The notes under the pieces were generated by a model that was not told where the DNA came from, did not search any database, and saw only the letters and a program-made list of their open reading frames with translations. From contig CM065299.1 of assembly GCA_032871835.1 (NCBI GenBank), positions 96,920,652 to 96,984,651 of the forward strand: a DNA stretch of 64,000 bases. Direction: 5' to 3'. Positions 1-11,527 of the stretch are shown here, one piece after another. The translations under genes and the position numbers were made by a program. The DNA is from Dipteronia dyeriana. Lineage: Eukaryota; Streptophyta; Magnoliopsida; Sapindales; Sapindaceae. How positions within the stretch are numbered: the first letter of the stretch is position 1; each line of letters starts with the position of its first letter.

Positions 1-354
1 TAGAGATTCCATCTGACCACTTCCTCTCAACCTTCTATGCCAGTCAAGAGTCGGTCGTGAAGGGTGTGAAGCCTGATGTCTGACACATCCCATGAGAGGA
101 TTACAGCCAATGAATGGATGACTCAGTCGACACAATTGCTTGGCAATCTAACAAAAGTCTGCTCGGCGGATACGAAATGGTGTCTGACCCGAGTATTTGC
201 AAGGGCTTGAAATCCTCACAACCCTAATTTTTGTAGAATTGTAGAAATCTTTGATTCTTTATTGTAAGGAATTTGTAACCCTTCTCTAAATCAATAAAAT
301 TCTAAAGTTTTTCTAAATGATTGATTTTCTTTGATCACTTAATTTCTTGATTGT

Positions 355-575
355 TGCCGAGTACTTCATTAAACTGGCATATTCGATGTTCGGGTAACTT
401 AACCAAGTATCTTATTAAACCGGTAGTTACCCGAATAACTTTAATTGTCAAGTATCTTATTAAACTGGCTCTTCGATGTTCGGGTAACTTAACCAAGTAT
501 CTTATTAAACTGGTAGTTACCAGAATAACTTTAATTGCCAAGTATCTTATTAAACTGACTATTTATTATTAACCG
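355..575. repeat. Tandem repeat, period about 90 bp, in the gypsy 3' UTR
   Basis: Two units, about 360-450 and 451-540, and a partial third share the phrases cttattaaactgg, gttcgggtaacttaacc and gaataactttaattg. It lies beyond the integrase end, inside the untranslated region of the minus-strand gypsy element. Each unit itself contains two related half-units. No coding role is seen; the short reading frames here are by-products of the repeat. Confidence 0.75.
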
Positions 576-1129
576 AGTCATATTAAAATAAGAAAGTTTG
601 TACTTGTGTTTCATACTCGGTTGCTACCCGAACATTACATCAAGGCTCACCATGATCATATGTTTGAGTCCTTACATATTACTAAGGACGTCTCCCCAGT
701 TTTTATGTACAAGGGTTTGCCGAATCGTTAAGCTTTTTGAATTGCTTAACACAGCAACGCACTTCACCAGAATTTTTCCCGATAGCGTCCCGAGCTGGTT
801 CATCGGGTTTGCCTTTTTTCGAAGGTCATTTTGACCTTGCTCGGCTGGCATGCTCCTTCGAGCTTATCCGCCCATTCAGGATTTAATGGTCCTGAGTATT
901 CTATTTGCATGTTCTTATTATCATGCTTGTCTTCCATATGTTCTTATTATCATATGCTTTCTTTTAGAAATCCCGAGCTCGATGCTTTTCTTTCTGAAAT
1001 CCCGAGTCTGATTTTTTATTTATAACTGCAAAATCAATAAAGTTATAAATTTCAACTAATATTTATCCTAACTAAAATTGTCCTAACTAGAAAAAAGAAC
1101 AAAAAACAATTTAAGGAGAGAAAATCTTC

Positions 1130-2240
1130 AGATATTGGGTATTGTATGGTCGGGGTAAAATCTCTTCATTAGGTCGTGCAATCCAATATGCCTCATCGTC
1201 AGCTATTCCTTCGATTTTGTATGGGTCTTCCCATTTGTCAGCCAAGGAACCTGCAACTTTATTTTTTGTGTTCAATGACACCTTTCTAAGTACCAGGTCT
1301 CCTAGCTAGAACTTTCTGACCCGAACGTGAGAGTTGTAGTAGCAAGCTACCCTTTGTTGATATGCCATATTTCGTATTCGGGATCTCTCCCTTTTTTCTT
1401 CTAGCTCATCTAGACTTTGTAATAGCATATCAATGTTCTGCTCTTCATCGTATGGCCTGACCCGGGGTGACGTATATGACGTTTCTATAGGAATAACAGC
1501 TTCTGTTCCAAACGCTAAAGTGAATGGAGTTTCTCCTGTTGAAGTTTTCTCTGTTGTCCGATAAGCCCATAATATTTCAGGAAGCTTTTCAACTCAGCTT
1601 CCTTTCTTGGCATCTAGCTTTGCTTTGATTGTGTGCTTGATGACTTTGTTCACTGCTTCCACCTGCCCATTTTTCTGAGGGTGGGCAAATGTGGCATAGT
1701 AATTGGCAATCTGGTACTCTTTGCACAGCTGTCTGAATTTTAAGTTATCGAACTGGGTGCCGTTATCTGTGATTATAGTGTTTGAGACTCCAAACCTATA
1801 AATTATATTTTTTTTCATGAAATTTGTGGTGTTTGCTTCTGTGATGTGCACTAATACTTCAGCTTCTACCCACTTAGTGAAATAGTCAACAGTTATTATT
1901 GCATGCTTTGCTCCACCCCCTGTCCTGGCTGGCATTGGGCCGATTAGATCCGAACCCCACATGGCAAATGACCATGGGGACGTGAGGTTTCTGAGTTGCT
2001 CAGGGGGCTGTTAAATGTCATTAGCAATCCTTTGACAATTATTGCAACTTTCTGAACACTGTTGTGCATCTGAGAATAGAGTAGGCCAATAATAGCCTTG
2101 CATGAGTACCTTGTGCGCCAAACTTTTACCCCCAGTGTGGTTTCCGTAAACTTCTCCATGGATTTCCTGTAATATTCGATATGCATCTTCATCTTATACA
2201 CATCTTCGGGAATACCCCTTTTTGTACAGTTCTCCTCCAA
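1130..2240 (-). pseudogene. Gypsy integrase remnant
   Basis: The catalytic core reads in one frame at 1594-1962. The acidic triad is visible as D in VDYFTKWVEA, D in TDNGTQFDN and E in GQVEAVN. Upstream on the minus strand (about 2000-2150) a zinc-binding HHCC region can be followed in another frame (GGKSLAHKV, then CSESCNNC), ending in an in-frame stop in ...ANDI. Downstream, to about 1130, the C-terminal part encodes the usual DKWEDPYKI-like end in broken frames. The enzyme would insert the cDNA into host DNA. This copy cannot make a complete protein. Confidence 0.85.
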
Positions 2241-2361
2241 CCAACGTGTATCTGGCTGATCTATACCTTATGCGTTTTGCTTGTAAGGGATCTTCCGGGA
2301 GCACGCCTTCTTCTAGGAACCTTTTTAGCTGAGTCATCCAACCGTCTGACGGTGTTTGGAT

Positions 2362-2865
2362 TTATGAAATTTCCAAGTTTCTTGGTTCAGCTGTGATTGG
2401 TTTAAGGAGATGTGCAACCAGAATGGTCTTTGGCTTGATTGTGGTTGTTGCTGACGCTAGTTTGGACAATGCGTCTGCCTTTTGATTCTCCTCCCTGGGG
2501 ATCTGGGTAATCTTATATTCTTTAAATTTTTGGAGGAGCTGTTTCGTAATGTCACGGTAGATTATCATGCCTTTATCCTTGGTGTGGTACTCGTCCAGGA
2601 TTTGGTTGACAACTATCTGTGAATCACTGAATATCTCAACCTCATCTGCCCCGAGAGCTATGCAGATTCTGAGTCTAGCTAGTAGTGCCTCGTACTCGGC
2701 TTGATTATTGGTTGCCTTGAAGTCAAACCTCATGGCACATTCGACGTCATCTCCTTCGGGGATGCATACTACGATCCCTACCCCACTGCCATGAGTGTTT
2801 GAAGAGCCATCAACATAGAGGTAAAAGTGTCTTGCTAGTGTAGTACACTGGCTTTTGTACTCCAT
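2362..2865 (-). pseudogene. Gypsy RNase H domain
   Basis: This is an open frame of 167 residues. It carries the RNase H acidic residues in order: D in LYVDGSSN, E in NNQAEYEAL, D in EIFSDSQIVV and D in NQKADALSKLA. It is the best-preserved domain of the left element and would degrade the RNA strand of the RNA:DNA hybrid during reverse transcription. It is separated from the RT by frameshifts and stops between about 2870 and 3014, so it would not be made as part of a polyprotein. The frame has no independent promoter or start context. Confidence 0.88.
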
Positions 2866-3013
2866 CTCTTGTTCTGACTAGAACTGAGCTTGCCGCTAGT
2901 TCTGTAATTGACAAGTACAGTTGGAGTGTCTCCCTCATCTGAGTTTTTGAAAGGATGGGAGCCTGTCCTAAATACTCTTTAATTTTTAAGAATGCATGCT
3001 CGCACTCTTCATT

Positions 3014-4156
3014 TCATTCAAGTCCTTTCCCTTTTCTAATTATTTTGAAAAAGGGTGCACATCTGTCTGTGGCTTTTGAGATGAATCTTCTTAAGGAAGC
3101 CAGACATCCTGTTAGGCAATGTACTTCTTTGAGTGTCCTTGGTGAAATCATTTTCTGTAGGGCCTGGATCTTCTCGTGGTTAACTTCGATTCCTCTTTGA
3201 TGGATTTGAAATCCCAGGAATCTTCCTGAAGGAACTCCGAATAAACACTTGTTCGGATTTAGCTTCATTTGGTATCTCCTCAAGACATCAAATGTCCCCC
3301 GCAGATCTGAAGTATGCTTGTCTGCTGTGATGCTCTTGGTCAGCATGTCATCAATGTATACTTTCGTGTTCCTTCATATTTGCCGTGAAAAGATTTTATT
3401 GACCAACCTCTGATAAGTTTCTCATGCATTTTTCAATCCAAAAGGCATCACAGTATAACAATACAAACCCTGATCAGTTGTGAATGCTGTTTTTTCTTCG
3501 TCAGCCTTGTTCATCCTGATCTGCTTATACCCCGAGTAAGCATCCATGAAACCTAGTAGCTTATGGCCTGATGTAGCATCCACCAACTGATCTATCCTTG
3601 GAAGTGGAAAACTATCTTTCGGGCATGCCTTGTTCAGATCTGTGAAATCTACGTACATCCTCCACTGTCCATTCTTCTTTTGGACGAGGACTACATTAGC
3701 CACCCATTGAGGGTAATTGACCTCTCTAATTGATCCTACAACGAGTAGCTTTTCTACTTCCTGTTTGATCGCCTGACTTCTTTCAAGGTTGAGTGATCTT
3801 CTCTTCTGTATCACCGGTTTTGCATTCGGGTCTACTGTGAGATGGTTGGATATTATTCGGGCATCTATCCCGACCATGTTTTCATGACTCCAAGTGAACA
3901 TATCCATGTATTCTTTAAATAGATCAATGAGGCTTTGTTTGACTCTTCCTTCCAGATTGACCCCGACCTTGACCTTTTTTTTTTGTTCATCTTCTTTCAG
4001 GGCGATTTCTTCAATCGGTTTAGTTTTAGATTCATTCGGTTCTTCTTTTGGATCGAACTCAAATGATAGGGGCTTTTCGTTCTGACTCGGTTGTGTTATA
4101 GTGCAAACCTGTTCATTATTGTCTTTGTATACTGACAAGTTAGCTCTTCGGGCCAT
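3014..4156 (-). pseudogene. Gypsy reverse transcriptase remnant
   Basis: The main frame (3422-4156, 244 residues) carries RT fingers and palm: KKNGQWRMYVDFTDLNKA, the D of GFMDAYSGYKQI, and TVMPFGLKNA. A stop follows FGLKNA. A frame change then leads to the active-site motif YIDDM at about 3342-3360 and the connection region (SGRFLGFQIHQRGIE, 3014-3346). The catalytic aspartates are retained but the reading frame is broken at least twice. The upstream part of the 244-residue frame is a low-complexity acidic linker between protease and RT. Confidence 0.88.
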
Positions 4157-4209
4157 CTCCTGAGATCCTTTGACTACCCCGACCCCCTTGTTCAGTCGGG
4201 AATTTCATC

Positions 4210-4500
4210 ATTAAGGCATAAGTGGCTGTTACGGCCTTAGTTTTATTCAGGAATGGTCATCCCAATAGTGCATTATATGGCCAATTCTCCAAGTCTACTA
4301 CCACGAAGTCGAGCAATACAGTTATCTGGCAATGTGCTACTCCAATCTTCACAGGTAGCTTTTCTGTCCTGAGTGACCTGACTTCATATGGAAGGGTTGT
4401 AGGTCCTTTCGGTCTAACCTGAGTTGATCGTAGACGGCTACATTGAGAATATTTGCTGAGCTTCCATTATCTATCAGGATTCTCCTGACTTCCCGGTGAC
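4210..4500 (-). pseudogene. Gypsy aspartic protease remnant
   Basis: On the minus strand the retropepsin signature RILIDNGSSANIL lies at about 4443-4486. The second conserved part, YNALLGWPFLN, is at about 4245-4285. In this family the D of the LID(N/S)GSS motif is catalytic and the enzyme cuts the Gag-Pol precursor. The stretch is not one clean open frame, so the protease is probably inactive. Confidence 0.75.
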
Positions 4501-4582
4501 CAATCCGGGCACTTATGACCAAGGCATCATTTGGCCGAACACTTATGCCATGTGAGTCTGCTTCTGTGAATGTTATTGGGTC

Positions 4583-6408
4583 TCATCCTTCCTTTATCCT
4601 CTTCGGGTCTAGCTCGACCGAGTTTACATCAAAGTTATTTCTTGCTTCTTCTGCTTCTCTGATTTCCTGAGTTCTTTCTCGGTTACTTCTTCCAATGGAT
4701 GGTCCTCCAAAGATCGTGTGTATTACTTGATTGGCCTCTGGACTGGCTATTTGATTTTGACCAGAGCTGTGATCGGTCCTGATCTCTTTCTTTGCTTCTG
4801 ATTTTTCATCCCTTTTCAAGATCGCATCCTGTAGATGTCCTTCCCGAATGAGGGTTTCTATGTAATCTCTGAGCTGGTAACACTTAGAGGTCTCATGAAC
4901 GGTTTTCTTGTGGAACCGACAGTATTTGGTTGTATCTCGCCGAGCAAACTGAGATTGACGGCCTGACTCTTGTACCGTATTCTTTGTTTCCAGAATGGCC
5001 AGGATTTCCTCCTATTTTTTCCGAAGAGGGGTGTAGTTGGCGTACCTGCCTCGGTATTTTTTCGTGGTCTGTTCAACGTTACGCCCATTATCCCCGTCCT
5101 TGCTCTTTTCTTTGCCATTTCCCTTATGTTTTCCCTTCTGGTTCTGGCCCTTAGACTCAACATCCTTCTGTTCTGGTTTTCCTCCGTGCATATAGCATCC
5201 TTCAGTGGCCAATTCTTCTTCCTCTGCCAGTGCATATCCTCCCGCCATATCCATCATGTCTGTATATCTAGTCAGCCGGGCTCTCCTTAAATCAAAAGAT
5301 AGCCGACCATTCTGCATGTTGTTGATGAACGCAACAATTATTGCTTCATCGTTTGCACTCCCAATTTCTGACACTGCTTGGACGAATCTTCCCAATTATT
5401 TCTTCAGTGACTCATTCTTCCCTTGCTTTATTTGAGAAAGGTGAGCGACTGACTTTTTCCTGTGAACATTGCTCAGAAATTGCATCGAAAAACTCCTGCT
5501 CAGTTCAATGAAACTTATGATGCTTGCTGGAGGCAATCTCCATAACCACCTCGAGCCCATGTCTCCCAGAGTTTATGGAAAATTGAGACATAGTAAGGGA
5601 TCACTGTTGGCATATTGAGCCATGGCACTTTTATAGCGTATCATGTGCTCTTTGGATCTATATCTTTCTTAAACTACTCCACGTGTGGCATCCTGAATCT
5701 TTCTGGGAATGGGGTCCGCGGGATTTTCTTGGTGAATGGACTATCATAATCGTCATCAGACAAATCATTATACCCGTAATGTCTGACCAGTGCATCCAGT
5801 TGACGCCTATTGTTCTCGACTTCTTTGAGTTAGGCTCTGGATTATGACATCTCTGTCTCCCACCGGGCTACCCCTACTGTTGAACTATTGGGTGACTGTC
5901 ATTCTTTCTAGCTCTTCACTTTGATGCCGGGTTTCTTGCATGACTCCGTGATGACGCTTGGGTTAGTGCCGATCGCTATCTTCTGATGACGACTGATCCC
6001 TGTGCCGGTCATGTTTGCGGTGTCTAGTATGGACTGTCTGATCATGGTTCTACTTCTGGTGCTGTCGTTCCTCTTCAGGTGTTTCACGTCCAGCCTGTTT
6101 GATTGGGGTAAGGTTCATTCCGACTCATGATGTATTTATTTCTGGCCCTACTGCCACCGAACGAAGCCTTGCAGTTGGGAGGTTAGGAGTTGGTGCTTCT
6201 GTAGCCAGTAGATCAACTCCTTCATTTGCTGCAACGCTTCCCGGAAACGTTGAGTCAGATCTCCACTGGTTGGAGGAACTTGCTGGATCCCTGCCAGGAA
6301 TGTAGGTTGGTTCTCTGTTGTTGCAGTGAGATCCCGTGAGGTACTGCCAACATGAAAGTTATCCGGAGATTTTTGGACATCCCCGGAATTGCTTATGCTT
6401 CCTGCCAT
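4583..6408 (-). pseudogene. Gypsy gag remnant
   Basis: Three pieces in different frames make up the capsid gene. The N-terminal part is at 6148-6408. The gag core is at 5012-5395 (GRFVQAVSEIGSANDEAI... SFDLRRARLTRYTDMM). A C-terminal part at about 4583-4930 contains a zinc-binding motif of the form CRFHKKTVHETSKC followed by YQLRDYIETLI. This order and the Cys/His motif are typical of Tat-type gag. Frameshifts between the pieces show decay. Confidence 0.8.
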
Positions 6409-6437
6409 CGCTTCTAATCAAGTCGGAGGTTTTTAAA

Positions 6438-6455
6438 CCCATCCTTCTAGCGCCA
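6438..6455 (-). other. Candidate primer-binding site of the gypsy element
   Basis: Directly inside the LTR, two bases past its CA end, the minus strand reads TGGCGCTAGAAGGATGGG. The location and the TGG start fit a tRNA-primed PBS (the complement of a tRNA ending in CCA). Which tRNA is used was not determined. Confidence 0.6.
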
Positions 6456-6457
6456 AT

Positions 6458-7292
6458 TGTTGACGATGATTGCTGGATTGTATCAGAAAAGCCAACAATG
6501 ATTGGATTTCAACTGAGATTTCAAAGAGAGAGAGAATGAGAAAGTAAACGAGACACGAGTTTTTTAAGTGGTAAAACTCTGATGACCGGAGAAACGTCCA
6601 CGGGTGGTTGAATGGTCAACCTAGCCAAAATCCACTAAGAATTCTTGAATATTTCAACCTCTCGATATCTATTTTTTCTCTCTGAATTTTGCTATTATTT
6701 ATGTGTATGCTCTATTGTCTATATCTTTTTTGGACGAGATTATGGGTCTATTTATATGTTTATAGAACCCTAATCTGCTTTGTACAAGTAATAAAAGATC
6801 TTTGTATTTAATTATAATTATTTTCTTGTTTGGAGCCGATTGTCTTCTTTCCTGTTTCGGAGTCTTGTATTGAAGTTGGATGGGATTTTAGTAACTTAAC
6901 CCAATTAGGACTTATTTCCTTATAAGAGCGTAGTCTTTTTGAGGAAATAAAGGTGTTCTCGGATAAGGAAACCTTTATGCTTGACGTTCTCTTTCTTCTT
7001 TAGAGTCTTTCTTTGATAACGATCCTTGCGTGACTCAACTTGTGAACTACTCGCTAAGCTTCTTACTCGGTTGTCATGTTTATCCCGAGTAGGATATGAT
7101 GCATGTTGGTCCCGAGTGACGTCTCCTGATCTCGAGTAGAAAATGTATTTTGCTTGCCCCGAGTATGTTTAATTGATGCAGGCTTTGTTTTAATACCTGT
7201 CTACTCGGGCCTCTTCTCTTCAATAATGTCTTGTTGGACGTTTCCTGAGTGTCTATTTGGATATCCACCTGGCACTTTTATCCTCCCTGTCA
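6458..7292 (-). repeat. 5' LTR of the gypsy element (835 bp)
   Basis: On the + strand it starts TGTTGACGATG at 6458 and ends CTCCCTGTCA at 7292, giving the TG...CA ends expected of an LTR; it is read on the minus strand. A TATA-like box (CATATAAATAGACC on the minus strand, about 6748-6760) marks a possible element promoter. The motif CCCGAGTA and variants recur at about 7083-7170. The partner LTR lies outside the window, so the ends rest on the TG/CA rule and the adjacent PBS. Confidence 0.75.
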
Positions 7293-9556
7293 ATGACATG
7301 TACAATTGGTAAAATTCACATACGACATAATGTTACTTAATTTAAAAATTAGTTCAAAAAATTAACGAAATGATGTGACGAGTAAATTGGTGAAGCCAAC
7401 TTATAACACGGGAATCATGATCTGATCTTTATTTTTAAGTGACGAATTATCTGTTATTACTATATAAATCATAAAATAATATAATAAATAATAATATAAA
7501 GATAATGTGTAATACTGTATAACCAAAAAAAATAACTCAAAATTCAATTTAAATGTTGTGTCAAAATGAGTTATCATCATTATACTCCACATAAATCATG
7601 GGATGATAGAAAAAATTATATGACAATAACTAGTCACTTGCTATATTATTTGAGTTGATTTTTGACCTTATGGTTTTAGATTTTGTAGTATTATTTTAAT
7701 ACAAATCAATAATTAGACCATTTGGCTGTGTAACATTGCTAATGAATTAACCGGATAAAAAAATGTAAATGGATGCCAAATCGTAAATTCTTAATTTATC
7801 CCAACATTTAGATCGAGACAATACAGTTAGAGTTTGCCCCAGTTTGGCATTAATTTTCCAGTTGTTTTTTTGGGTTAAAAGTGATTTTGGACATAAGACA
7901 GTGTGTTTGGTAAAATCGATGGGAAGTACTTTTGGTCACTTTTAGCTTCTTCCAACTGAGTTTTTGAGAAGCTACAAATACATGCTTTTGGATTTTGGCT
8001 TCTGCTTTTAGAAAACGCGCTACAGTGATATCAAATGAAATTTTACTAACTTTCCAATTTTGTCCTTACCTTTAATGAAATTTAACAAAAAAAATTGGAC
8101 TTATATTTTTGTACAAAAAAAAAATTTTCCATAACTGTATAAAAAAATTGGGATAATTAATTCAATAAAGTAGAATAAAAATGAAATTTAAAAATAATGT
8201 AGAATAAAATAAAGAAATAAAGAAATTAGACTAATTAATTAAATAAAGTAGAATAAAAAATGTGACTAATTAATTCAATAAAGTACCATAATTATATAAC
8301 ATTTAACAATAAATACAAATAAACAATAAAAATGTAAAGTATAGTACATTATTACCATTTAGATGTCTATGTCCTTTTAGTAATTTTATACACTCATAAC
8401 ACTTTTTATTTCAGTTTATTAAACACATTGAAATTGCTTTTAGTTCTCACAACACTTTTGAAAATCAGTTTACTAAACACTTTTGAAAATCAGTTTACTA
8501 AACACTCAGTTGATTCCTCCCACAGCAATTCCAAAAGCAATTCCTCCCACAACAATTTCAAAAGCATTTCTCCCCACAACACAACAATTTCAAAAGCATT
8601 TCTCCCCACAGCACAACAATACAAAACTGGGCCTTTGTTTGGTTAAACTTTTAAAAAACTACGATCAATCTATTTGTAAAAGACCTATTAGAAATAAGGT
8701 TTTTTTTTTAAAAAAAAAAATTATATTAAAAGATTATAGATGACAACTTTACCGATACCTACAGGTATTCTCCTAAACTCGACTCTTGACAGGAGGGTAT
8801 GGGTTTTGAAAATATGACCCGTTTTTAGAGTGAATTTTTAAACCATCATAGGTTCGGGTTTAGGTTTGAAAAAACATCACCACCCGAACCCACGAATCCA
8901 TATAATTTAATATTCTGCCTCTAAAACAACTTCGTTTTGATTAAACCCTACAATTATCCAAACCAGCCTCTCTCTCTCTCTAGATACCATCGCTTCCACT
9001 TTTCTCAGAACAAAAATACCAGTCAAATGCCGTACTCGTGGTCCTTGGAGTCACCAGCCTCCGTCCCTCATCATGTCACGTCATTATATTTATAATTAGT
9101 GATTACTGTATACTAATAAATCTAGAATCCATTAATATGATTAAAAAAATAATCCAAGTCAACAATCAAACAATTAAATTTCAACAAAAACAACACCAAC
9201 AAAAAATTCATTAAACAAGATATTAATTTTTATAATTGAAAATTAGATTAAGTAATACCCCTAAAATTATAAAATTATAATAACCCTAAATTTTAAAAAC
9301 AAAATAAAATATTTAAATTAATCATTTTCACAAATTATTGGAAAGAAAAACTAATTTTATAAGAAAAATGTAAAGAAAAACTATTACTTTATTTTATTTT
9401 TTCTACTACTTGAAAAAAAAAATAGGCCTCATGTAGTTACATCCTTAGACCAAATATATATATTTTTTAATCCGAACCCGAGCCATTGCAATTCCTAATT
9501 TCTATTTTTTTTTTCCTTCGGTATTTATATATCTATTTAGAACAAATATTTTTTTT
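7293..9556. other. AT-rich spacer with a possible MITE
   Basis: No gene is supported. The stretch is rich in A/T runs. Between about 7835 and 8645, text typical of non-autonomous hAT/Mutator-like elements appears, with a candidate inverted end pair (CCCCAGTTT near 7839 and AAACTGGGC near 8625). It also contains a local repeat near 8515-8620 in which CAATTTCAAAAGCATTTC recurs. The TIR and target duplication are not clear enough to fix the ends. Confidence 0.4.
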
Positions 9557-10193
9557 AGACAATTACCAAGTTGGTCTTTGAATTTTTTTTAAATTCCAAG
9601 TTATTTACGACTGTGACCAAATTAGTCCTTACATTTTTTTCAAGTGTCAAATCGGTCTCTCTAATTAAGTTTCGTCAGTCAATTTTAACTGTGTATGGGT
9701 AAAAGTATATTTTACTCCTAAACAATATAATAATGACACATGTATCGTTTTTTTAACGCATGTATATTTTTTATTTATTTTATTTGTGGGTTTTGATTTT
9801 TAAATAATTTTGACAACAATATTTGTTTAATATTAACAAATAAAAAACAATTATATAAAAATAGTAAAATATTAAACTGATAATGAATAGTAACTACGGG
9901 TATAATTGATAACATTTTGAATTATTATTATATTTTGTAATTATAACGGTGATTTTAATGCACAAAAGACAAAACAATTTTACTATAATATGATAAATAA
10001 ATGATATTTCCATAATTTAACTAAAATTATTAAAGTCAATTATTAATTTAACATTGTTAAACGGTTAGAAAGACCAATTTGGTCACTTCTTAAAAGAGAT
10101 ATACTAATTTGACAATTGGAAAAAAATGATGAGTAAAAGTCGTAAACAACTTGAAATTTTTAAAAAAGTTTAGGATTGAATTAGTAATTGCTC
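9557..10193. mobile_element. Non-autonomous element with long inverted arms
   Basis: The left arm (from acaattaccaag at 9559, through aattccaagttatttacgac) matches the reverse complement of the right arm (ending agtaattgct near 10192, with gtcgtaaacaacttgaaat before it). The arms run more than 60 bp as imperfect inverted repeats around an AT-rich core. There is no transposase. Long arms suggest a MULE-type MITE. No convincing target duplication is seen. Confidence 0.6.
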
Positions 10194-10406
10194 ATTTATT
10201 TTTTTGAAATTCTTAACGTTAATAGGATTTAAGCTACTAATTTTAGAGTTATTTATTTAAACCTAAAACTCGTCGATCGACCACCTGACTTACTTGAACA
10301 TTCTCTTATCATTAGGAGATGAAGACTTGAAGTCATAAATAAAAGATGACTAATTGCACTCCTTTTAAAGCTTGGTTTGTAAAATTTATGTACTAGCGTT
10401 TAATAA

Positions 10407-10930
10407 GGTCTCGTCCTGCAACTGTTTTTCAGTCTGTTTTTGTTTTTTTTTTTTAAACGATTTCGAAAATGCGTTCGTTAACCGTTTTTCATTTTATTTT
10501 CGAAAAAAATTTAAAAAAACAAAACCAGTGTTGAAAGTGAAAGGTTTGAAAAACAAAAAAATATTAGTTTTTTGTTTTTGTTTTTTATTTTTTGTATATA
10601 AAAAAAATCATTTTTTAAAACTATTAATTGTATTGTATGCATTTGATATGAATAGGACAAGACGAGACAAGATTTTTAAATGATCAAAGTGCCCCTCTGA
10701 TATATATATATTCCAGAATAATTTATTTCTAAATAGAACTAAAAGTATTCATACAATAATATATATATATATATATTTCATAATATATTTTATGTATAAT
10801 ATTAATATATTACTATAATTAATATATAGAATATTTTATAATATATACATTATTATATATAAAAATATTATATTATTATATCATATATATATTGTAGTTA
10901 TTTATTTATAATTTAAGAGTTTAGTTTTGA

Positions 10931-10962
<32 letters not shown>

Positions 10963-11269
10963 TTGAATTAATTTTTAATGTATTACTTTTGTTTAATTTA
11001 TAAATTACAATATAAAAATTATATTGGTTAATTATGCAATCAATTTTTTTATAGTTGTAATAATATTAAACAAAATGTCAAAATTGAAATTTCAATTTTT
11101 GATAGTTTTAGGTTAGTCTATAAGATGTTTTTTTTTTCTGTTTTTTTTTTCAAAATACAGCTTTCAATATATGCTACCAGACGCGTTTTTCTGAAACCAA
11201 AAACACTGTTTTCATTATCATTTTTATTTTCGAAAAACAACAACTGAAAAACGCTTACATGACGGGCCC
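10407..11269. mobile_element. PIF/Harbinger (Tourist-like) MITE upstream of RRP41
   Basis: The left end reads GGTCTCGTCCTGCAACTG and the right end, reversed, reads GGGCCCGTCATGTAAGCG. Both continue into a shared ...TTTTTCAGT...GTTTTT tract. The element is flanked on both sides by TAA (10404-10406 and 11270-11272), the 3-bp target duplication typical of PIF/Harbinger. It is 863 bp, AT-rich inside, with no transposase. Its right end lies about 260 bp before the RRP41 start codon, so it may sit in the promoter. Confidence 0.65.
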
Positions 11270-11527
11270 TAAGTATCAGGTACTCTCGTCCAACTCTCAA
11301 AATTCTTTTAATAATAAAAAGAAAATCTCAAATTTCTAATGATTTAATAATAAAAAATAAAACATAATATCACAGTTGGAGAAATTAGGCAAGCTTGAAA
11401 CGACGCTGTTTTGTAAAACAGAAAGCTAAAAACCCTGAGGTTATATCAAATTCAGGTAAAGCAAACAGTTGGATACCTGGATCTTTGTCTATCAATCTTT
11501 GTCTAGCACAGTTATCAGTTATCAGAG

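Larger units (their letters stand above)
1..7292 (-). mobile_element. Ty3/gypsy LTR retrotransposon (Tat-like), decayed, cut by window edge
   Basis: Reading right to left, the element shows a 5' LTR (6458-7292), a primer-binding site, gag, protease, RT, RNase H, integrase and a long 3' untranslated region reaching position 1. The domain order PR-RT-RH-IN defines Ty3/gypsy. The RT wording (FTDLNKACPKDSFPLP, YIDDM) and the gag cysteine/histidine motif resemble the Tat group. Stops and frameshifts interrupt every domain, so it is not autonomous. The 3' LTR is not in the window. The bases after the LTR (7293-7297, atgac) would be one copy of the target duplication. The lineage assignment is inference from motifs. 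Confidence 0.88.

Noticed and set aside
3894..5290. Plus-strand frames of 60-106 codons
   Set aside because: They are antisense shadows of the minus-strand gypsy gag and linker region.
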